64,000 nt of DNA from NCBI RefSeq assembly GCF_024345975.1, contig NZ_JAGQCD010000001.1, positions 124,001 through 188,000 on the forward strand. The letters are read 5' to 3'. This document shows, in pieces, positions 1-9,419 of this stretch. Within the stretch, counting starts at the first letter, position 1; the number at the start of each line of letters is the position of its first letter. The notes under the pieces were generated by a model. That model was given only the letters and a program-made list of their open reading frames with translations, was not told the origin of the DNA and did not search any database. This DNA comes from Cyanobium sp. Cruz-8D1 (GTDB lineage: Bacteria; Cyanobacteriota; Cyanobacteriia; PCC-6307; Cyanobiaceae). The position numbers and the translations under genes are program-made.

Positions 1-908
1 CTCGACAGGCTGCGCAGTTTGCGCAGGGCCTTGAGCTCAATCTGCCGAACCCTCTCCCTTGAAACATCCAACTGCCGGCCGATCTCGGCCAGGGTGTGGC
101 GCTCCAATCCGTTGAGGCCGAAGCGCAGGGCCAGGACCTCCTTTTCCTGGGCGGACAGGTGGCCCAACAGCTCGGCCAGCTGCTCCTGATGCATGCCTCG
201 CTCGATGCGGTCGAGGGGTTCTTCGGCGGAAGCATCGGCGATCAGATCACCCAGGAAGCTGCGACCGCCCTCCGCATGAATGGGGGCATCCAGGCTGGAG
301 ATGGTGAGGGCCTGGCGCAGCAGGGAGTCGAGTTCCTCAACCGGAATGGCCATGGCTTCGGAGATCTCGCGACGGCTGGGCATGGCGCCGAGCTTGTGGG
401 CCAGCTCAAGGCTCACCTTACGGATCGTGCTGAGCCGCTCGCTCAGGTGGACCGGCAGCCGGATCGCCCGGGACTGGCAGGCAATGGCTCGCGTCATGCT
501 CTGGCGGATCCACCAGAAGGCGTAGGTGGAGAACTTGTAACCGCGGGTGGGGTCGAACTTTTCGACGGCGCGTTCCAGACCGAGGGAGCCCTCCTGGATC
601 AGATCGAGCAGCTCCAGACCCTTGCCCTGGTACTTCTTCGCCACGCTCACCACAAGCCGAAGATTGGCGCGCATCATCCGCTCCTTGGAGCGCCGGCCCA
701 CCTTGATCGTCTTGTTCTCCTGCACCGAGTAGCCGTTTTTCGACTCCTCCAGAAGGTGCATCATCGCCTGAACCTGATTGCCGAGCTGGATCTCTTCGGC
801 TGGTGTCAGCAGCGGCTCTCTGCCGATCGAGGTGAGATACCAGGTGATGGAATCACCCCCTCTGCGGCTGGAGCCCTCCCTTCTCGTCGCGACGGCAGAG
901 GCGGTCAT
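1..908 (-). CDS. RNA polymerase sigma factor, sigma-70 family type II (3' end cut by window edge)
   Basis: The protein directs RNA polymerase to promoters. The visible 302 residues hold the canonical blocks in order. Region 1.2 starts near residue 17 ([16 protein letters not shown]). Region 2 follows, with [12 protein letters not shown], the [11 protein letters not shown] core-binding part and [13 protein letters not shown] for -10 recognition. Then come region 3 and region 4 ([24 protein letters not shown] helix-turn-helix). There is no long region 1.1, so it is a group 2 (SigB/C-type) factor rather than the primary RpoD. The ATG at 908 is the first start in frame. The gene leaves the window a few residues before its expected end. 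The specific paralogue cannot be assigned from the sequence alone. Confidence 0.95.
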   Translation of the reverse strand, partial: MTASAVATRREGSSRRGGDSITWYLTSIGREPLLTPAEEIQLGNQVQAMMHLLEESKNGYSVQENKTIKVGRRSKERMMRANLRLVVSVAKKYQGKGLELLDLIQEGSLGLERAVEKFDPTRGYKFSTYAFWWIRQSMTRAIACQSRAIRLPVHLSERLSTIRKVSLELAHKLGAMPSRREISEAMAIPVEELDSLLRQALTISSLDAPIHAEGGRSFLGDLIADASAEEPLDRIERGMHQEQLAELLGHLSAQEKEVLALRFGLNGLERHTLAEIGRQLDVSRERVRQIELKALRKLRSLS

Positions 909-1088
909 AGGAGGGGGCGAAGTGGCGCCATTGAGTGTGTTATGGAATTACCTTTAGCAAGTCAGGAAAGTGTCTGGAACAACTTTTAAGGAATTGCTTT
1001 TGAAACCACACACAATTGCTTGTTTGGCGATTGTCTTCGCTTGGATGAGCAAATGGCTAATTTCCCAGTTGATGGATCGGATAATTCT

Positions 1089-1116
1089 GAGGCTTGCCAC
1101 ATCGGAACGTGGCCTC
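1089..1116 (-). terminator. Hairpin between nnr and the sigma factor gene
   Basis: A stem of GCCAC with GTGGC, flanked by gag/ctc pairing around a small bulge, lies 46-73 bases beyond the nnr stop. No U-run follows on the minus strand, so an intrinsic terminator is only possible. The rest of 909-1161 is AT-rich and must contain the sigma gene promoter. No convincing -35/-10 pair could be fixed. Confidence 0.3.
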
Positions 1117-1161
1117 GCTGTCCTTGATCCATAGGCGCTGAATCTTCAACGCGGGCTCCCA

Positions 1162-2778
1162 TCACCCGGTTCCGGGTTCTCGTTGGGACAGGGCTTCGGC
1201 CACAGCGAGCGGCGTGACGCCACCGACACCGTTGAGCTCCCGGCAGTGGAGACCGGCGAGGGCATGGTCGAGGACGGCGGCCGCCAGCCAGGCCCCATCG
1301 GCGCTGGAGCCACGTACAGGTGCCAGTCCTGCGGCCGCCAGTGCCATCGCCCCTCGCCCCGCGGCATAGCCGGCAAGCACATCACCGAGCCCGGCCCTGG
1401 CCGCATCCGGGCAGGCCGAGAGCAGTTGCCAGCGGCGTCCGTCAGGTGTCGCCACGACGCTGCGCGCTCCCTTGAGCAGCACGCAGGCGCCAGAACGGCG
1501 GGCCGCCGCCAGCGCCGCCTCTGGCCGGGGCAGCGGGGCCAGATCGGGAAAGAGTCTGCGGAACTCCCCCTCGTGGGGGGTGATCCAGGTGGGGCCCCGG
1601 CGCGCTTGGAGCCAGCCCGTGCCCATGGCCGCCAGGCGGTTCAGGCCATCGGCATCGAGCACCAGCAGTCCTTCGAAGGCGCCCAGCTCCTGCCAGCGCC
1701 GCCGTTCCCGGGCTTCGATCGCCGCCGCCACCGGCACACCGGCATTGCCCAGCCCGCCCAGGCCCGGCCCCAGCAGCACCGCATCCAGCCGGTTCAGCCA
1801 GCCCTCGCCCAGATCTCCCAGGGCCAGGCCGCCGGCCGGGGTGGCCCCAAGGCCGGGCTCGAGCACCACGTGGGGATGGATCTGCCAGAGCTGGGGGGCG
1901 ATCTGCCGTGGCGGAGCGGCCCTGAGGCTGCCGCATCCCGACGCCGTGGCGCCCGCCAGGGCCAAGTGGGCGGCGCCCCTGAACCGGCGGCTGCCGGCGA
2001 GGACCAACAGGCGCCCCCGTTCGTATTTCCCGGCGGCCGGATCCGACACGGGCCAGGGGGCCGAGCTCCGGTCGGCGGCCGACAGGCCCAGCAGGTGATC
2101 GCCTGGAGGCTGGCCCAGAAGGGCCGGCGGCCATCCAAGGCAGACCCGCTCCAGCCGGCCCACCCAGCGCAGAGCCGCATCCTGCACCAGCCCCCGCTTG
2201 ATCAGCCCGATGCAGTAAGTGGTGGAGGCCGTGGCCGCCACCGTGCCAAGCAGCTCACCATCGTCGGCGTCCAGTCCGGTCGGGACGTCAATGGCCACAA
2301 GGGCGCCGGGCCGTTGCCCCTGGCGATCGTGCAGCAGGGCTTCGATCGCGACTCCGGCCGGACGGTGCTGGCCGATGCCGAACAGGGCATCCACCCAGAG
2401 GGCGGGATCGGCGGGGGCCGGAGCATCCTCCAGCAGGGGAATCCCCAGCCAGCGGGCGTGGCGCAGGTGGGCGTCGGTGAGCGGGCGTCGGCGCTCGAAG
2501 GGGCACCAGATCCGCACCCGGCCCCCGGCCAGATGCCATTCCCTGGCCACCACCAGGCCATCGCCGCCGTTGTGGCCCGGTCCCACCAGAACCAGCAGGC
2601 CGTCGTGGCGATCCTGGCCCGGCCGCGCCAGCAGGCGGCGACTCACCGCCAGGGCGGCCTTCTCCATCAGGGCCTCCACCGGCAGGCCGCTGGCGAAGAG
2701 CTCCTGCTCGATGGCCGCCATCGTGGTGCCGCTCACCAGGACGTGCTCGGCATCCACAGGCGGCCAGGAGGGGGGCAT
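1162..2778 (-). CDS. nnr: Bifunctional NAD(P)H-hydrate epimerase / ADP-dependent NAD(P)H-hydrate dehydratase
   Basis: The enzyme repairs hydrated NADH and NADPH: the N-terminal half epimerises NAD(P)HX and the C-terminal half dehydrates it. The N-terminal YjeF domain shows VLVGPGHNGGDGLVVAREW. The C-terminal ribokinase-like carbohydrate-kinase domain shows VLLGPGLGG, LVLDADGLNRL, WITPHEGEF, VLLKGARSVV and the nucleotide-binding AGLGDVLAG. The 538 residues match the usual fused form. The ATG at 2778 was chosen because the domain begins just after it; the open frame runs further upstream but there it overlaps mnmA. It is divergent from mnmA with only 28 bases between starts, so the two must share a promoter region. 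Confidence 0.93.
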   Translation of the reverse strand: MPPSWPPVDAEHVLVSGTTMAAIEQELFASGLPVEALMEKAALAVSRRLLARPGQDRHDGLLVLVGPGHNGGDGLVVAREWHLAGGRVRIWCPFERRRPLTDAHLRHARWLGIPLLEDAPAPADPALWVDALFGIGQHRPAGVAIEALLHDRQGQRPGALVAIDVPTGLDADDGELLGTVAATASTTYCIGLIKRGLVQDAALRWVGRLERVCLGWPPALLGQPPGDHLLGLSAADRSSAPWPVSDPAAGKYERGRLLVLAGSRRFRGAAHLALAGATASGCGSLRAAPPRQIAPQLWQIHPHVVLEPGLGATPAGGLALGDLGEGWLNRLDAVLLGPGLGGLGNAGVPVAAAIEARERRRWQELGAFEGLLVLDADGLNRLAAMGTGWLQARRGPTWITPHEGEFRRLFPDLAPLPRPEAALAAARRSGACVLLKGARSVVATPDGRRWQLLSACPDAARAGLGDVLAGYAAGRGAMALAAAGLAPVRGSSADGAWLAAAVLDHALAGLHCRELNGVGGVTPLAVAEALSQREPGTG

Positions 2779-2806
2779 CGGCCGGAAGCTCACGGCGGCC
2801 TGAGCA

Positions 2807-4048
2807 GTGCTCTCCCATGATGGGGCTGTCTGGTCCTTCCACCCACCGGGATCCTTGAGCCCCGCCGCCGCCCCCACGTCGTCTGACACCACCACCGCCA
2901 TCAGCAGCGCCTCGCCTGAGGTGGCCGCGGTGTTGGCGCGGCTGAGGGCGTGGCCTGGCGAGCGGCGGGTGGCCGTGGGACTCTCCGGCGGCGTCGACAG
3001 TTCCCTGACCGCGGCCCTGTTGGTGGCGGCTGGCTGGAATGTCGAGGGCCTCACCCTGTGGCTGATGAGTGGCAAGGGCTCCTGCTGCGCCGAGGGCCTG
3101 GTGGATGCGGCCGGGATCTGCGACCAGCTGGAGGTGCCCCACCATGTCGTCGACAGCCGGGCCCGTTTTCAGGAGCAGATCGTTGAGTTTCTCGTGGAGG
3201 GCTATGGCGAGGGCCTCACCCCCTTGCCCTGCTCCCGCTGCAACCGGGCGGTCAAGTTCGGACCGATGCTCGATTGGGCCGAGGCGGAGCGTGGAATTGG
3301 CCGACTGGCCACGGGCCATTACGCCCGGCAGTGGCCTGCCGGCGATGGGGCTGATCGCCATCAGCTGTTGCGGGGCCTGGATCCTCTCAAAGATCAGAGC
3401 TATTTCCTCTACGACCTGCCCCAGACAGTGTTGGGCCGGCTGGTGTTCCCCTTGGGGGAGCTCACCAAGGAGGCGACGCGGGCCGAGGCCTCACGCCTCG
3501 GTCTGCGCACCGCCGAGAAGCCCGAGAGCCAGGACCTCTGCCTGGCCGACCACCACGGTTCGATGCGGGCGTTCCTTGATGCCTACCTGCCGCCGCGCCA
3601 GGGGGAGATCGTGCTGGCGGACGGCACGGTGCTGGGGTCCCACGATGGCCTCGAGCACTTCACCATCGGGCAACGCAAGGGGCTGGGGGTGGCCTGGAGC
3701 GAACCGCTCCATGTGGTGCGGCTGGATGGGGCCATGAACCGGGTGGTGGTGGCTCCCCGCCGGGAGGCGACCCGCCAGGCCTGCGTGGTGGCTGCCATCA
3801 ACTGGGTGTCGATCGCCCCGCCGGACGAGCCGATCGCGGTGGAGGTGCAGGTGAGATACCGGAGCCTGCCAGAGCGGGCCCTGCTCACACCGCTGGCGGA
3901 GACGGCCGACGACCATGCCGCCGAACGGCCCCACCGGGCCCGGCTCGACTTCGCCGAGCCCCAGTTCTCGGTGGCACCGGGTCAGGCGGCGGTGTTCTAT
4001 CGCGGTGACGTCTTGCTCGGCGGCGGACTGATTCAGGCTGACGGCTGA
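2807..4048 (+). CDS. mnmA: tRNA-specific 2-thiouridylase MnmA
   Basis: MnmA thiolates U34 of tRNAs for Lys, Glu and Gln using ATP and sulfur relayed from a desulfurase. The PP-loop [12 protein letters not shown] is near residue 50. The catalytic cysteines lie in the CSRCNR motif and in SQDLCLAD, and the TGHYAR and LKDQSYFLY motifs of the family are present. The full frame gives 413 residues from a GTG at 2807. The first 30-40 residues are not conserved-looking, so a TTG at 2855 is a realistic alternative start. The 3' end overlaps the convergent glf gene by 16 bases. Confidence 0.94.
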   Translation: MLSHDGAVWSFHPPGSLSPAAAPTSSDTTTAISSASPEVAAVLARLRAWPGERRVAVGLSGGVDSSLTAALLVAAGWNVEGLTLWLMSGKGSCCAEGLVDAAGICDQLEVPHHVVDSRARFQEQIVEFLVEGYGEGLTPLPCSRCNRAVKFGPMLDWAEAERGIGRLATGHYARQWPAGDGADRHQLLRGLDPLKDQSYFLYDLPQTVLGRLVFPLGELTKEATRAEASRLGLRTAEKPESQDLCLADHHGSMRAFLDAYLPPRQGEIVLADGTVLGSHDGLEHFTIGQRKGLGVAWSEPLHVVRLDGAMNRVVVAPRREATRQACVVAAINWVSIAPPDEPIAVEVQVRYRSLPERALLTPLAETADDHAAERPHRARLDFAEPQFSVAPGQAAVFYRGDVLLGGGLIQADG

Positions 4049-5163
4049 CGGGTTTCGCTGCGAAACCGGTTCATCGCCGATTCGATGACGACATGCATAT
4101 CCATGTATTTGTATTCGGAGAGCCGCCCCCCGAAGATCACGCTGTCGGCGCTGTGGGCCAACTCCTGGTAACGCCGGTAAAGCGATTGGTTGGCTGGATC
4201 ATTGACCGGGTAATAGGGAATCGCTTCGCCGCTGCAGGCTTTGGGATACTCCCTTGTGATCACCGTCACCGGGGAGGTTGAAGCCTCAAAGTGTTTGTGC
4301 TCGATGATGCGGGTAAAGGGCTGACTGGTATCGCAGTAGTTGATCACGGCATTCCCCTGGAAGTTCTCGAGCTCTTCGATGCTGTTCTCAAAGTCAAGTG
4401 AGCGATACTCCAGTCGGCCGAGTTCATAGTTGAAGTATTGATCGATGCAACCGGTGTACACCACCTTTTGGGCCAGGGAGGTCCACCGGGGCCGGTCCTC
4501 GAGAAAGTCGACGTTCAGCCGAACCTCAATCCCCTCGAGCATGGCTTCAAACAGGGCCGTGTAGCCGCCGATGGGGATGCCCTGATAGCGATCACTGAAA
4601 TAGTTGTTGTCGTAGGTGAAGCGCAGTGGCAACCGCTTGATGATGAAGGCCGGTAGCTCACGGGGGTCCTTGTCCCACTGCTTGCGGGTGTAGTCGCGGA
4701 TCAGAGTCTGGTAGATGTCCTTCCCCACCAGGGAAAGCGCTTGTTCCTCCAGGTTGGTCGGCTCACCCAGAAAGCGCTGGGCCTCAATCTTCTGCCTGGC
4801 TTCCGCAGGCGTGCGGGTTTGCCAGAGCTCATAAAACGTGTTCATGTTGAACGGAAGCGAATAGAGCTTCCCGTTCGAGATCGCCTTGGGAGAGTTGATG
4901 TAGTTATTGAATTCCGCGAACCTGTTCACGAAGGCCCAGACGGCCTTGTTGCTCGTATGGAAGATATGGGCTCCGTAGCGATGAACGTTGATGCCTTCCT
5001 GCTTCTCCGTAAAGCAATTGCCCCCGATGTGGGGGCGGCGGTCGATGACAAGGCAGCGCTTGCCGACATCGGTGGCCAGCCGGGCGAACGTAGCTCCGAA
5101 CAGTCCGCAGCCGACGATCAGATAGTCGTAGGGGATGGCGTTGCCTGGATCGAGTGTCGTCAC
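4033..5163 (-). CDS. glf: UDP-galactopyranose mutase
   Basis: This FAD enzyme interconverts UDP-galactopyranose and UDP-galactofuranose, providing Galf for surface polysaccharide. The N-terminal Rossmann motif is [16 protein letters not shown] followed by [11 protein letters not shown]. The family motifs [24 protein letters not shown] and the late [12 protein letters not shown] are present. At 376 residues it is full length. Its base composition is slightly lower in GC than its neighbours, and upstream lies a decayed low-coding region. This suggests that a larger surface-polysaccharide cluster was once here, or that glf arrived by transfer; that history is inference. Confidence 0.95.
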   Translation of the reverse strand: MTTLDPGNAIPYDYLIVGCGLFGATFARLATDVGKRCLVIDRRPHIGGNCFTEKQEGINVHRYGAHIFHTSNKAVWAFVNRFAEFNNYINSPKAISNGKLYSLPFNMNTFYELWQTRTPAEARQKIEAQRFLGEPTNLEEQALSLVGKDIYQTLIRDYTRKQWDKDPRELPAFIIKRLPLRFTYDNNYFSDRYQGIPIGGYTALFEAMLEGIEVRLNVDFLEDRPRWTSLAQKVVYTGCIDQYFNYELGRLEYRSLDFENSIEELENFQGNAVINYCDTSQPFTRIIEHKHFEASTSPVTVITREYPKACSGEAIPYYPVNDPANQSLYRRYQELAHSADSVIFGGRLSEYKYMDMHVVIESAMNRFRSETRQPSA

Positions 5164-5583
5164 AGGTCAATGGCAGGAATGGTGACCAACTTTAACTAAG
5201 ATCCCTCAGGATGAAGGCCGGAATCTCTTCGATCGTTTTCGGAATCTCCGGAGGTTCTTGCATGCTATGGCATAGGGAGCAGTTTGCTGGAAGATCCAGG
5301 CCTATCTGGGATGCGTGCATGAAGCAATTCTGGGAACGGAGTCTGCCGATGGCCTGCGGCACCAGCTGGGGGCTCATGGATGGATTCCAGTTCCGGGGGG
5401 AACCGTCTCCAGGCCTAAAGCCATCATGTCAATGGCCAGTCATGGACGTGACAAGAGAGGACTTCGTTCCCAGTTCGTCGCAAAAGGGCTTGATCTGATG
5501 CACCTCATGCGGCTTTGACTGTGCACGAGATAGTGCCCATCAATGTTGTCAAAGCACTCCCGGTCACCCAGAGTTCCAGCGGA

Positions 5584-6054
5584 TCAGGTTGGCGAGCACG
5601 GTGAATCCGCCCACCCTCCTGGTTGATCTGATCGGTGTGTTGGGTGCCTGGCATTCCAGAGGTGCAGCGCCTTCCGCAGGGCCCAGTCTTCGTCGTCAGT
5701 CAGGTCCAATGAAACTCTGTATGGAACTGCCTGGCTCTCGGCGCAGGCGATCAACGCGAGAAACTTGGAATGACGGGTTGGCAGTATCCAGTTGCATGGG
5801 TGCAATCAACAGTTGAACTTGGCGTCCGCCTTCGCCTTGAGACCGATTGATTCGAGCATCTCAATCGGCATCTGCGTCAGGTTCTGGCCGATCCTGTTGG
5901 TGATAGCCGGCATGCCGACAGGAAGGGCCGTACAGGGATGGTCGGGCCCGAGGAAACGCCCTGACAGCTGGATAAACGTGCTGGGAACGGCACGTTTCAG
6001 GGCCGTTCCTGCGGCCCATTTGATGTTGTACGAAGTGTCGTGCGTCCAGTCATC
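5584..6054 (-). pseudogene. Possible gene remnant interrupted by one in-frame TGA, function unknown
   Basis: An 82-codon stretch with protein-like composition (beginning DDWTHDTSYNIKWAAG) ends at a TGA at 5808-5806. The same frame then continues for a further 73 codons from the next base (including SLDLTDDEDWALRKALHLWN) to the stop at 5584. The first part has no usable ATG near its beginning; a stop lies immediately upstream and its first ATG is mid-way. This pattern fits a broken gene with an internal stop. I do not recognise the family. Chance is not excluded. Confidence 0.3.
5952..6009. repeat. Nested and competing inverted repeats
   Basis: An outer imperfect stem pairs 5952-5964 with 5997-6009 (11 of 13 positions, core GCCCTGA/TCAGGGC). 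An inner perfect stem pairs AAACGTG (5974-5980) with CACGTTT (5991-5997). A third pairing, GGAACGGC (5984-5991) with GCCGTTCC (6002-6009), excludes the other two. The arrangement resembles an attenuator or the end of a mobile element. No T-run follows on either strand. Confidence 0.5.
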
Positions 6055-6126
6055 TTAGCCTCTGCTCGCTGACATCGAATCTCGCAAGACTTTCGTTTCA
6101 CGATGACGCGCGAACGATGGGGCTGA

Positions 6127-6137
6127 GGGGGGGGGGG
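6127..6137. repeat. Homopolymer of 11 G
   Basis: Eleven consecutive G lie directly after (in the minus-strand sense) the stop codon of the putative glycosyltransferase. The tract is outside the reading frame, so slippage would not change the protein unless the stop were also altered. It is also a likely place for a sequencing length error. Confidence 0.8.
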
Positions 6138-7178
6138 TCAGCGGGGCGTCGCCTGGCCCCCTTGTCTCGCCGCCGTACCCAGGATTCGCCCAAGCCCCCG
6201 CAGCGTCCGTTGGCGGCGACGCCACCAGCAGCTGATCGGGGCAGGGGTCAACCACCCCGCCAGCCGATTCAGGCGGCGGCTCCAGACCACCCGCCGGTGC
6301 TGGGCGCGTCTGTCCCGCCGGCAGGTCGCCAGCTGGGCGGCCGAAGGCCCCCGGTAGGCCGGCAAGTCCAGCTGACGGGCCAGTTGGACGGTGGCCTGCT
6401 GCCAGTAGAGGGTTGCTTCGGTCCGAACCTGCCAGCATTGCTGGATCGACGCCACGCTCAGCAGGGTGTCCGGAGCGAAGCGCTCCACCTCAAGGATCCC
6501 TGGCAGCCCGAACGGATTGGTGCCCTTCTCACTGATCACCAGGCAGCCATGCAGCGGCGCCTGCCACATCCGGCCGGACAGGGTGGTGCCCCGTTGGTAG
6601 GGATACATCAGGCCATAGCAGCACCAGGCGCTCGCCAGCCGCCGGTTTGCCTCCAGATAGCTGAGCCCATGGGTGCTCAGGCCCAGCCTGTCCCAGTGGC
6701 CGCCGTGGACCTCCACCAGGCCCCTGCGGGCGAGACGGGCCAGATCCTGCTGGTAGGGGTCGTCGCCCATCGGCTTGAAGTTGGCGATGTGCAGGGGCCG
6801 GCCGGCCCGTTTGCGGAACGGAAGCTGCTGCCAGAACTCGGGAATCACCGGCAGATACCCCTGCACCCAGCGGACACCTTCCGGAAGGGACGGCGGCCGG
6901 AGCAGGGAAATCAGCCGGATCTCGCGGGCGTGGGGAAAGCGGCAGCGCCAATCCACTTGGAGCTCCTTGACGTAGTCGTAGACGTGGACGATCCCGTCGT
7001 AATCCTGATGGGACAGGCCGGGATCGCCCCGCAGGATCACCAGCAGCTCCAGCTCCTGAGCAACCCACTCGCGGATCAGTTCAAACCCGGCCGCCCGATA
7101 GAACAGCCGCACATTCCAGATCACATCGAGATCCTGGAAATCGATCGACAGGATGTGACATCGGGGGGTGGAGCTCAC
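6138..7178 (-). CDS. Putative glycosyltransferase, family 1/CgeB-like
   Basis: The protein has 346 residues from a GTG at 7178, chosen because it lies 5 bases after the upstream ferredoxin stop and precedes the hydrophobic opening strand (CHILSIDFQDLDVIWN). The middle and C-terminal part read like the nucleotide-sugar-binding half of CgeB/GT1-type enzymes: LHIANFKPMGDD, VHGGHWDRLGL, the LMYPYQRGTTLSGRMWQAPLHG stretch and ISEKGTNPFGLPG with an acidic VERF. The last 60 residues are very basic. No signal peptide or membrane helix is seen. Donor and acceptor cannot be inferred. It is probably cotranscribed with the upstream ferredoxin and cobQ, although a functional link is not obvious. Confidence 0.6.
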   Translation of the reverse strand: MSSTPRCHILSIDFQDLDVIWNVRLFYRAAGFELIREWVAQELELLVILRGDPGLSHQDYDGIVHVYDYVKELQVDWRCRFPHAREIRLISLLRPPSLPEGVRWVQGYLPVIPEFWQQLPFRKRAGRPLHIANFKPMGDDPYQQDLARLARRGLVEVHGGHWDRLGLSTHGLSYLEANRRLASAWCCYGLMYPYQRGTTLSGRMWQAPLHGCLVISEKGTNPFGLPGILEVERFAPDTLLSVASIQQCWQVRTEATLYWQQATVQLARQLDLPAYRGPSAAQLATCRRDRRAQHRRVVWSRRLNRLAGWLTPAPISCWWRRRQRTLRGLGRILGTAARQGGQATPR

Positions 7179-7183
7179 AGGCG

Positions 7184-7438
7184 CTACCAGAAGGGATCGC
7201 TGGCCAGGCTCACCGTCAGCCGGCCGCTCGGGCTCGATGGCACGGTGGCCACGCAGGCCCGCACCAGGCGTCCATTGACCTCGATCTCGCAGGCGCCGCA
7301 GCTGCCCCCCAGGCAGCCAGTGGGGATCAGCACCGCCGCCTGACGTGCGGCCTCCAGCCAGTCCTGGCCGGGGATAGCCGTGGTGGTCTGGCCATCTGGC
7401 CACGCGATGGTGATGGCAGGCCGGGGGATGCCGATGGC
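7184..7438 (-). CDS. 2Fe-2S plant-type ferredoxin-like protein, start codon unclear
   Basis: About 84 residues with the 2Fe-2S ligand pattern PTGCLGGSCGACEIEVNG and a later Cys in VRACVA. The domain opens with PAITIAWPDGQTTT. The reading frame shows no ATG, GTG or TTG between the cobQ stop (7462) and the first beta-strand. The given 5' limit is therefore only where homology begins; the same frame stays open back into cobQ. Either a rare start such as ATC is used, the gene is translated by coupling to cobQ, or one base is missing or added in the C-rich run near 7420. It is probably an electron carrier. Confidence 0.7.
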   Translation of the reverse strand, partial: AIGIPRPAITIAWPDGQTTTAIPGQDWLEAARQAAVLIPTGCLGGSCGACEIEVNGRLVRACVATVPSSPSGRLTVSLASDPFW

Positions 7439-7461
7439 CGCAAGCTCGCTCTGGCGGAAAT

Positions 7462-8994
7462 CTAGGGCTTGCTTGGGATCAGGGGGGCCAGATCGATGTG
7501 GTCCTCGAAGGCGTCGGCGAGGCGGTCGAGCAGGGCGTCCCGCTGGCGGGCGTGGTGGGGTTGGTTCTCCTCCAGGGGCGGCAGCTGGCGCCGTTGGCGC
7601 AGCTGGTTCAGCCAGCGGCGGCGCCAGGGGCCGTTCTCGAAGATGCCGTGCAGATAGGTGCCAGCCACCAGACCGCCCTGGGTCCCTGAGGCCGCCCACC
7701 AGCCCAGCTGTCCGTCCTCCGCCAGGGGGGCGCAGCCCGCCTGATCCGTCGGCTCGCTGCGCCCTTGATGGAGCTCGAATCCTTCCAGCAGGGGCGCTTC
7801 GGCCGGGCCCGGGGGCCAGAGGGCCCGGCTGCGGCATTGCCGCAGGGCCTTGCGGCCGTGGAACACGGTGCGCAGGGGCAGCAGGCCCAGCCCGGCCACC
7901 GTTTCCCCGGCCTGATCCCCCTCCAGCCCCTCGGGGTCGTGCAGCTCCTGGCCCAGCATCTGCAGACCGCCGCAGAGGGCGAACAGCTGCCCCCCCCGGG
8001 CCACGTAGGCCTGCAGCTCGTCCGCCAGGCCGCTGCTGCGCAGGCTCGCCAGGTCCCGCAGGGTCTGCTTGCTGCCGGGCAGGATCACCGCATCGGGCTG
8101 GTCCAGCGGCTCCCCTGGCCGCCGCCACTGCAGCTGCACGCTGCTCTCCGCCTCAAGCGGATCGAGATCGGAGAAGTTGCTCAGGGAGGGCAGGCGCAGC
8201 ACCGTGATGTTCAGCTCACTGCGGGGCTTGCGGCTGCCTCTCTCCAGCAGATCAAGGGAGTCTTCCGGCGGGAACAGCTCATCGAGCCAGGGCATCACAC
8301 CGAGCACAGGGACCCCGGTCTCCTGCTCCAGCCAGTGGCGGCCTGCATCGAACAGGGAACGGCGGCCACGGAAACGGTTGATCAGCAAGCCGCCGATCAG
8401 CGGGCGCTCCACCGGCCGCAACAGGGCCAGGGTGCCGACGATCTGGGCGAAGACGCCACCCCGCTCGATGTCCGCCACCAGCAGGCAGCGGGCGCGCAGG
8501 TACTGGGCCAGCCGCAGGTTGGTCAGGTCCCTGGCCTGCAGGTTCACTTCCACCGGGCTGCCAGCCCCCTCCAGCACCAGTCGCCCGCCCGGGTGGGCCG
8601 CCTGGAGCTCCGCCAAGCCCGTCCGGATGGCCGCCCAGCCCGGCCGGAACCAGTCGCGGTAGTAGTGCTCCGCCCGGGCCGTGCCCACCGAGCGGCCCAG
8701 ATGGATCACCTCACTGGTGCTGTCGCCCCTGGGCTTGAGCAGCACCGGGTTCATCGCCACCCGCGGCTCCAGACCCGCGGCCCAGGCTTGCAGGGCCTGG
8801 GAGTAGGCCATTTCACCGCCCTGCTGGTCGACCCAGGCGTTGAGGCTCATGTTCTGCCCCTTGAAGGGCAGGGGCTGTTCTCCCCGGCGCCGCAGCACGC
8901 GGCAGAGGGCAGCGGTCATCAGTGATTTGCCGGCACCGCTGCTGGTGCCCAGCACCATCAGTGGTTGGGGGGAGTCGGGATGGGGGCGGGTCAA
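7462..8994 (-). CDS. cobQ: Cobyric acid synthase CobQ
   Basis: CobQ amidates four carboxylates of adenosylcobyrinic a,c-diamide with glutamine and ATP during (pseudo)cobalamin synthesis. The N-terminal P-loop domain shows [31 protein letters not shown] and MNPVLLKP. The C-terminal class I amidotransferase domain has the nucleophile Cys in [11 protein letters not shown] and a catalytic His in AGTYLHGIF. At 510 residues it is full length. The TTG at 8994 overlaps the upstream gene's stop as TTGA, suggesting coupled translation. An ATG 12 codons inside is an alternative. Confidence 0.95.
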   Translation of the reverse strand: MTRPHPDSPQPLMVLGTSSGAGKSLMTAALCRVLRRRGEQPLPFKGQNMSLNAWVDQQGGEMAYSQALQAWAAGLEPRVAMNPVLLKPRGDSTSEVIHLGRSVGTARAEHYYRDWFRPGWAAIRTGLAELQAAHPGGRLVLEGAGSPVEVNLQARDLTNLRLAQYLRARCLLVADIERGGVFAQIVGTLALLRPVERPLIGGLLINRFRGRRSLFDAGRHWLEQETGVPVLGVMPWLDELFPPEDSLDLLERGSRKPRSELNITVLRLPSLSNFSDLDPLEAESSVQLQWRRPGEPLDQPDAVILPGSKQTLRDLASLRSSGLADELQAYVARGGQLFALCGGLQMLGQELHDPEGLEGDQAGETVAGLGLLPLRTVFHGRKALRQCRSRALWPPGPAEAPLLEGFELHQGRSEPTDQAGCAPLAEDGQLGWWAASGTQGGLVAGTYLHGIFENGPWRRRWLNQLRQRRQLPPLEENQPHHARQRDALLDRLADAFEDHIDLAPLIPSKP

Positions 8995-9365
8995 AGGCGG
9001 GGGCGGTGGCGGCTCAGCGCCTCCAGGATCCGATCCCGTCGGCCCGCCCGGGGAATCTCGCCGGGCCAGCGCCGCAGCACCTGGCGGCCCATGGGCGTGA
9101 GCCGCACCCGCTCGGTGAGTCCCTGACCGTCAACTTCCCGCCGCAGCACCCCCAGTCGGATCAGCCAGAGGAAATGGTCCTCAGCGCGTTCGCTGCTGAG
9201 GGGAACGAAGCTGAGGGGGAAGGCCGGATCGGCTTGTCGGGCGAGCTCCTCACTGCTGAGGGGGTTGGCTCCCACCGCCTCGTAGAAACCACGGCGGAAG
9301 GGAAGACAGCGAAGCGAGAGGGCGGCCCGCGCCAGCGAAAGGGACTCGTTGTCAGCTTGTGCCAT
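8991..9365 (-). CDS. Conserved small protein, winged-helix-like, unknown function
   Basis: A 124-residue soluble, helix-rich and Arg-rich protein with ATG at 9365. The middle ([21 protein letters not shown]) followed by [12 protein letters not shown] resembles the recognition-helix and wing layout of winged-helix proteins, but no DNA-binding role can be proven. It overlaps cobQ by 4 bases (TTGA) and is divergent from maf, with about 55 bases between the start codons. I do not recognise a named family. Confidence 0.7.
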   Translation of the reverse strand: MAQADNESLSLARAALSLRCLPFRRGFYEAVGANPLSSEELARQADPAFPLSFVPLSSERAEDHFLWLIRLGVLRREVDGQGLTERVRLTPMGRQVLRRWPGEIPRAGRRDRILEALSRHRPRL

Positions 9366-9419
9366 GGCCCCATTCTCCCCAATCGACGGGCAGGCTGGAG
9401 ACCCTGGCCGTCACCTCCC

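Larger units (their letters stand above)
5164..6137. other. Low-coding scar between glf and the glycosyltransferase
   Basis: Nearly 1 kb carries no gene I can support. Its composition is visibly poorer in GC than the flanks. Short frames exist on both strands, none longer than about 95 codons and none with a recognisable domain. One minus-strand frame (5192-5377) contains a CSLCH heme-binding-like motif, but nothing around it supports a cytochrome. The best candidate remnant (5584-6054) and a structured inverted repeat (5952-6009) are listed separately. Confidence 0.6.

Noticed and set aside
5192-5377. Minus-strand frame with a CSLCH motif resembling a cytochrome c heme site
   Set aside because: Only 61 codons, no signal peptide, no distal Met ligand and no homology by eye. 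A single CxxCH can occur by chance.
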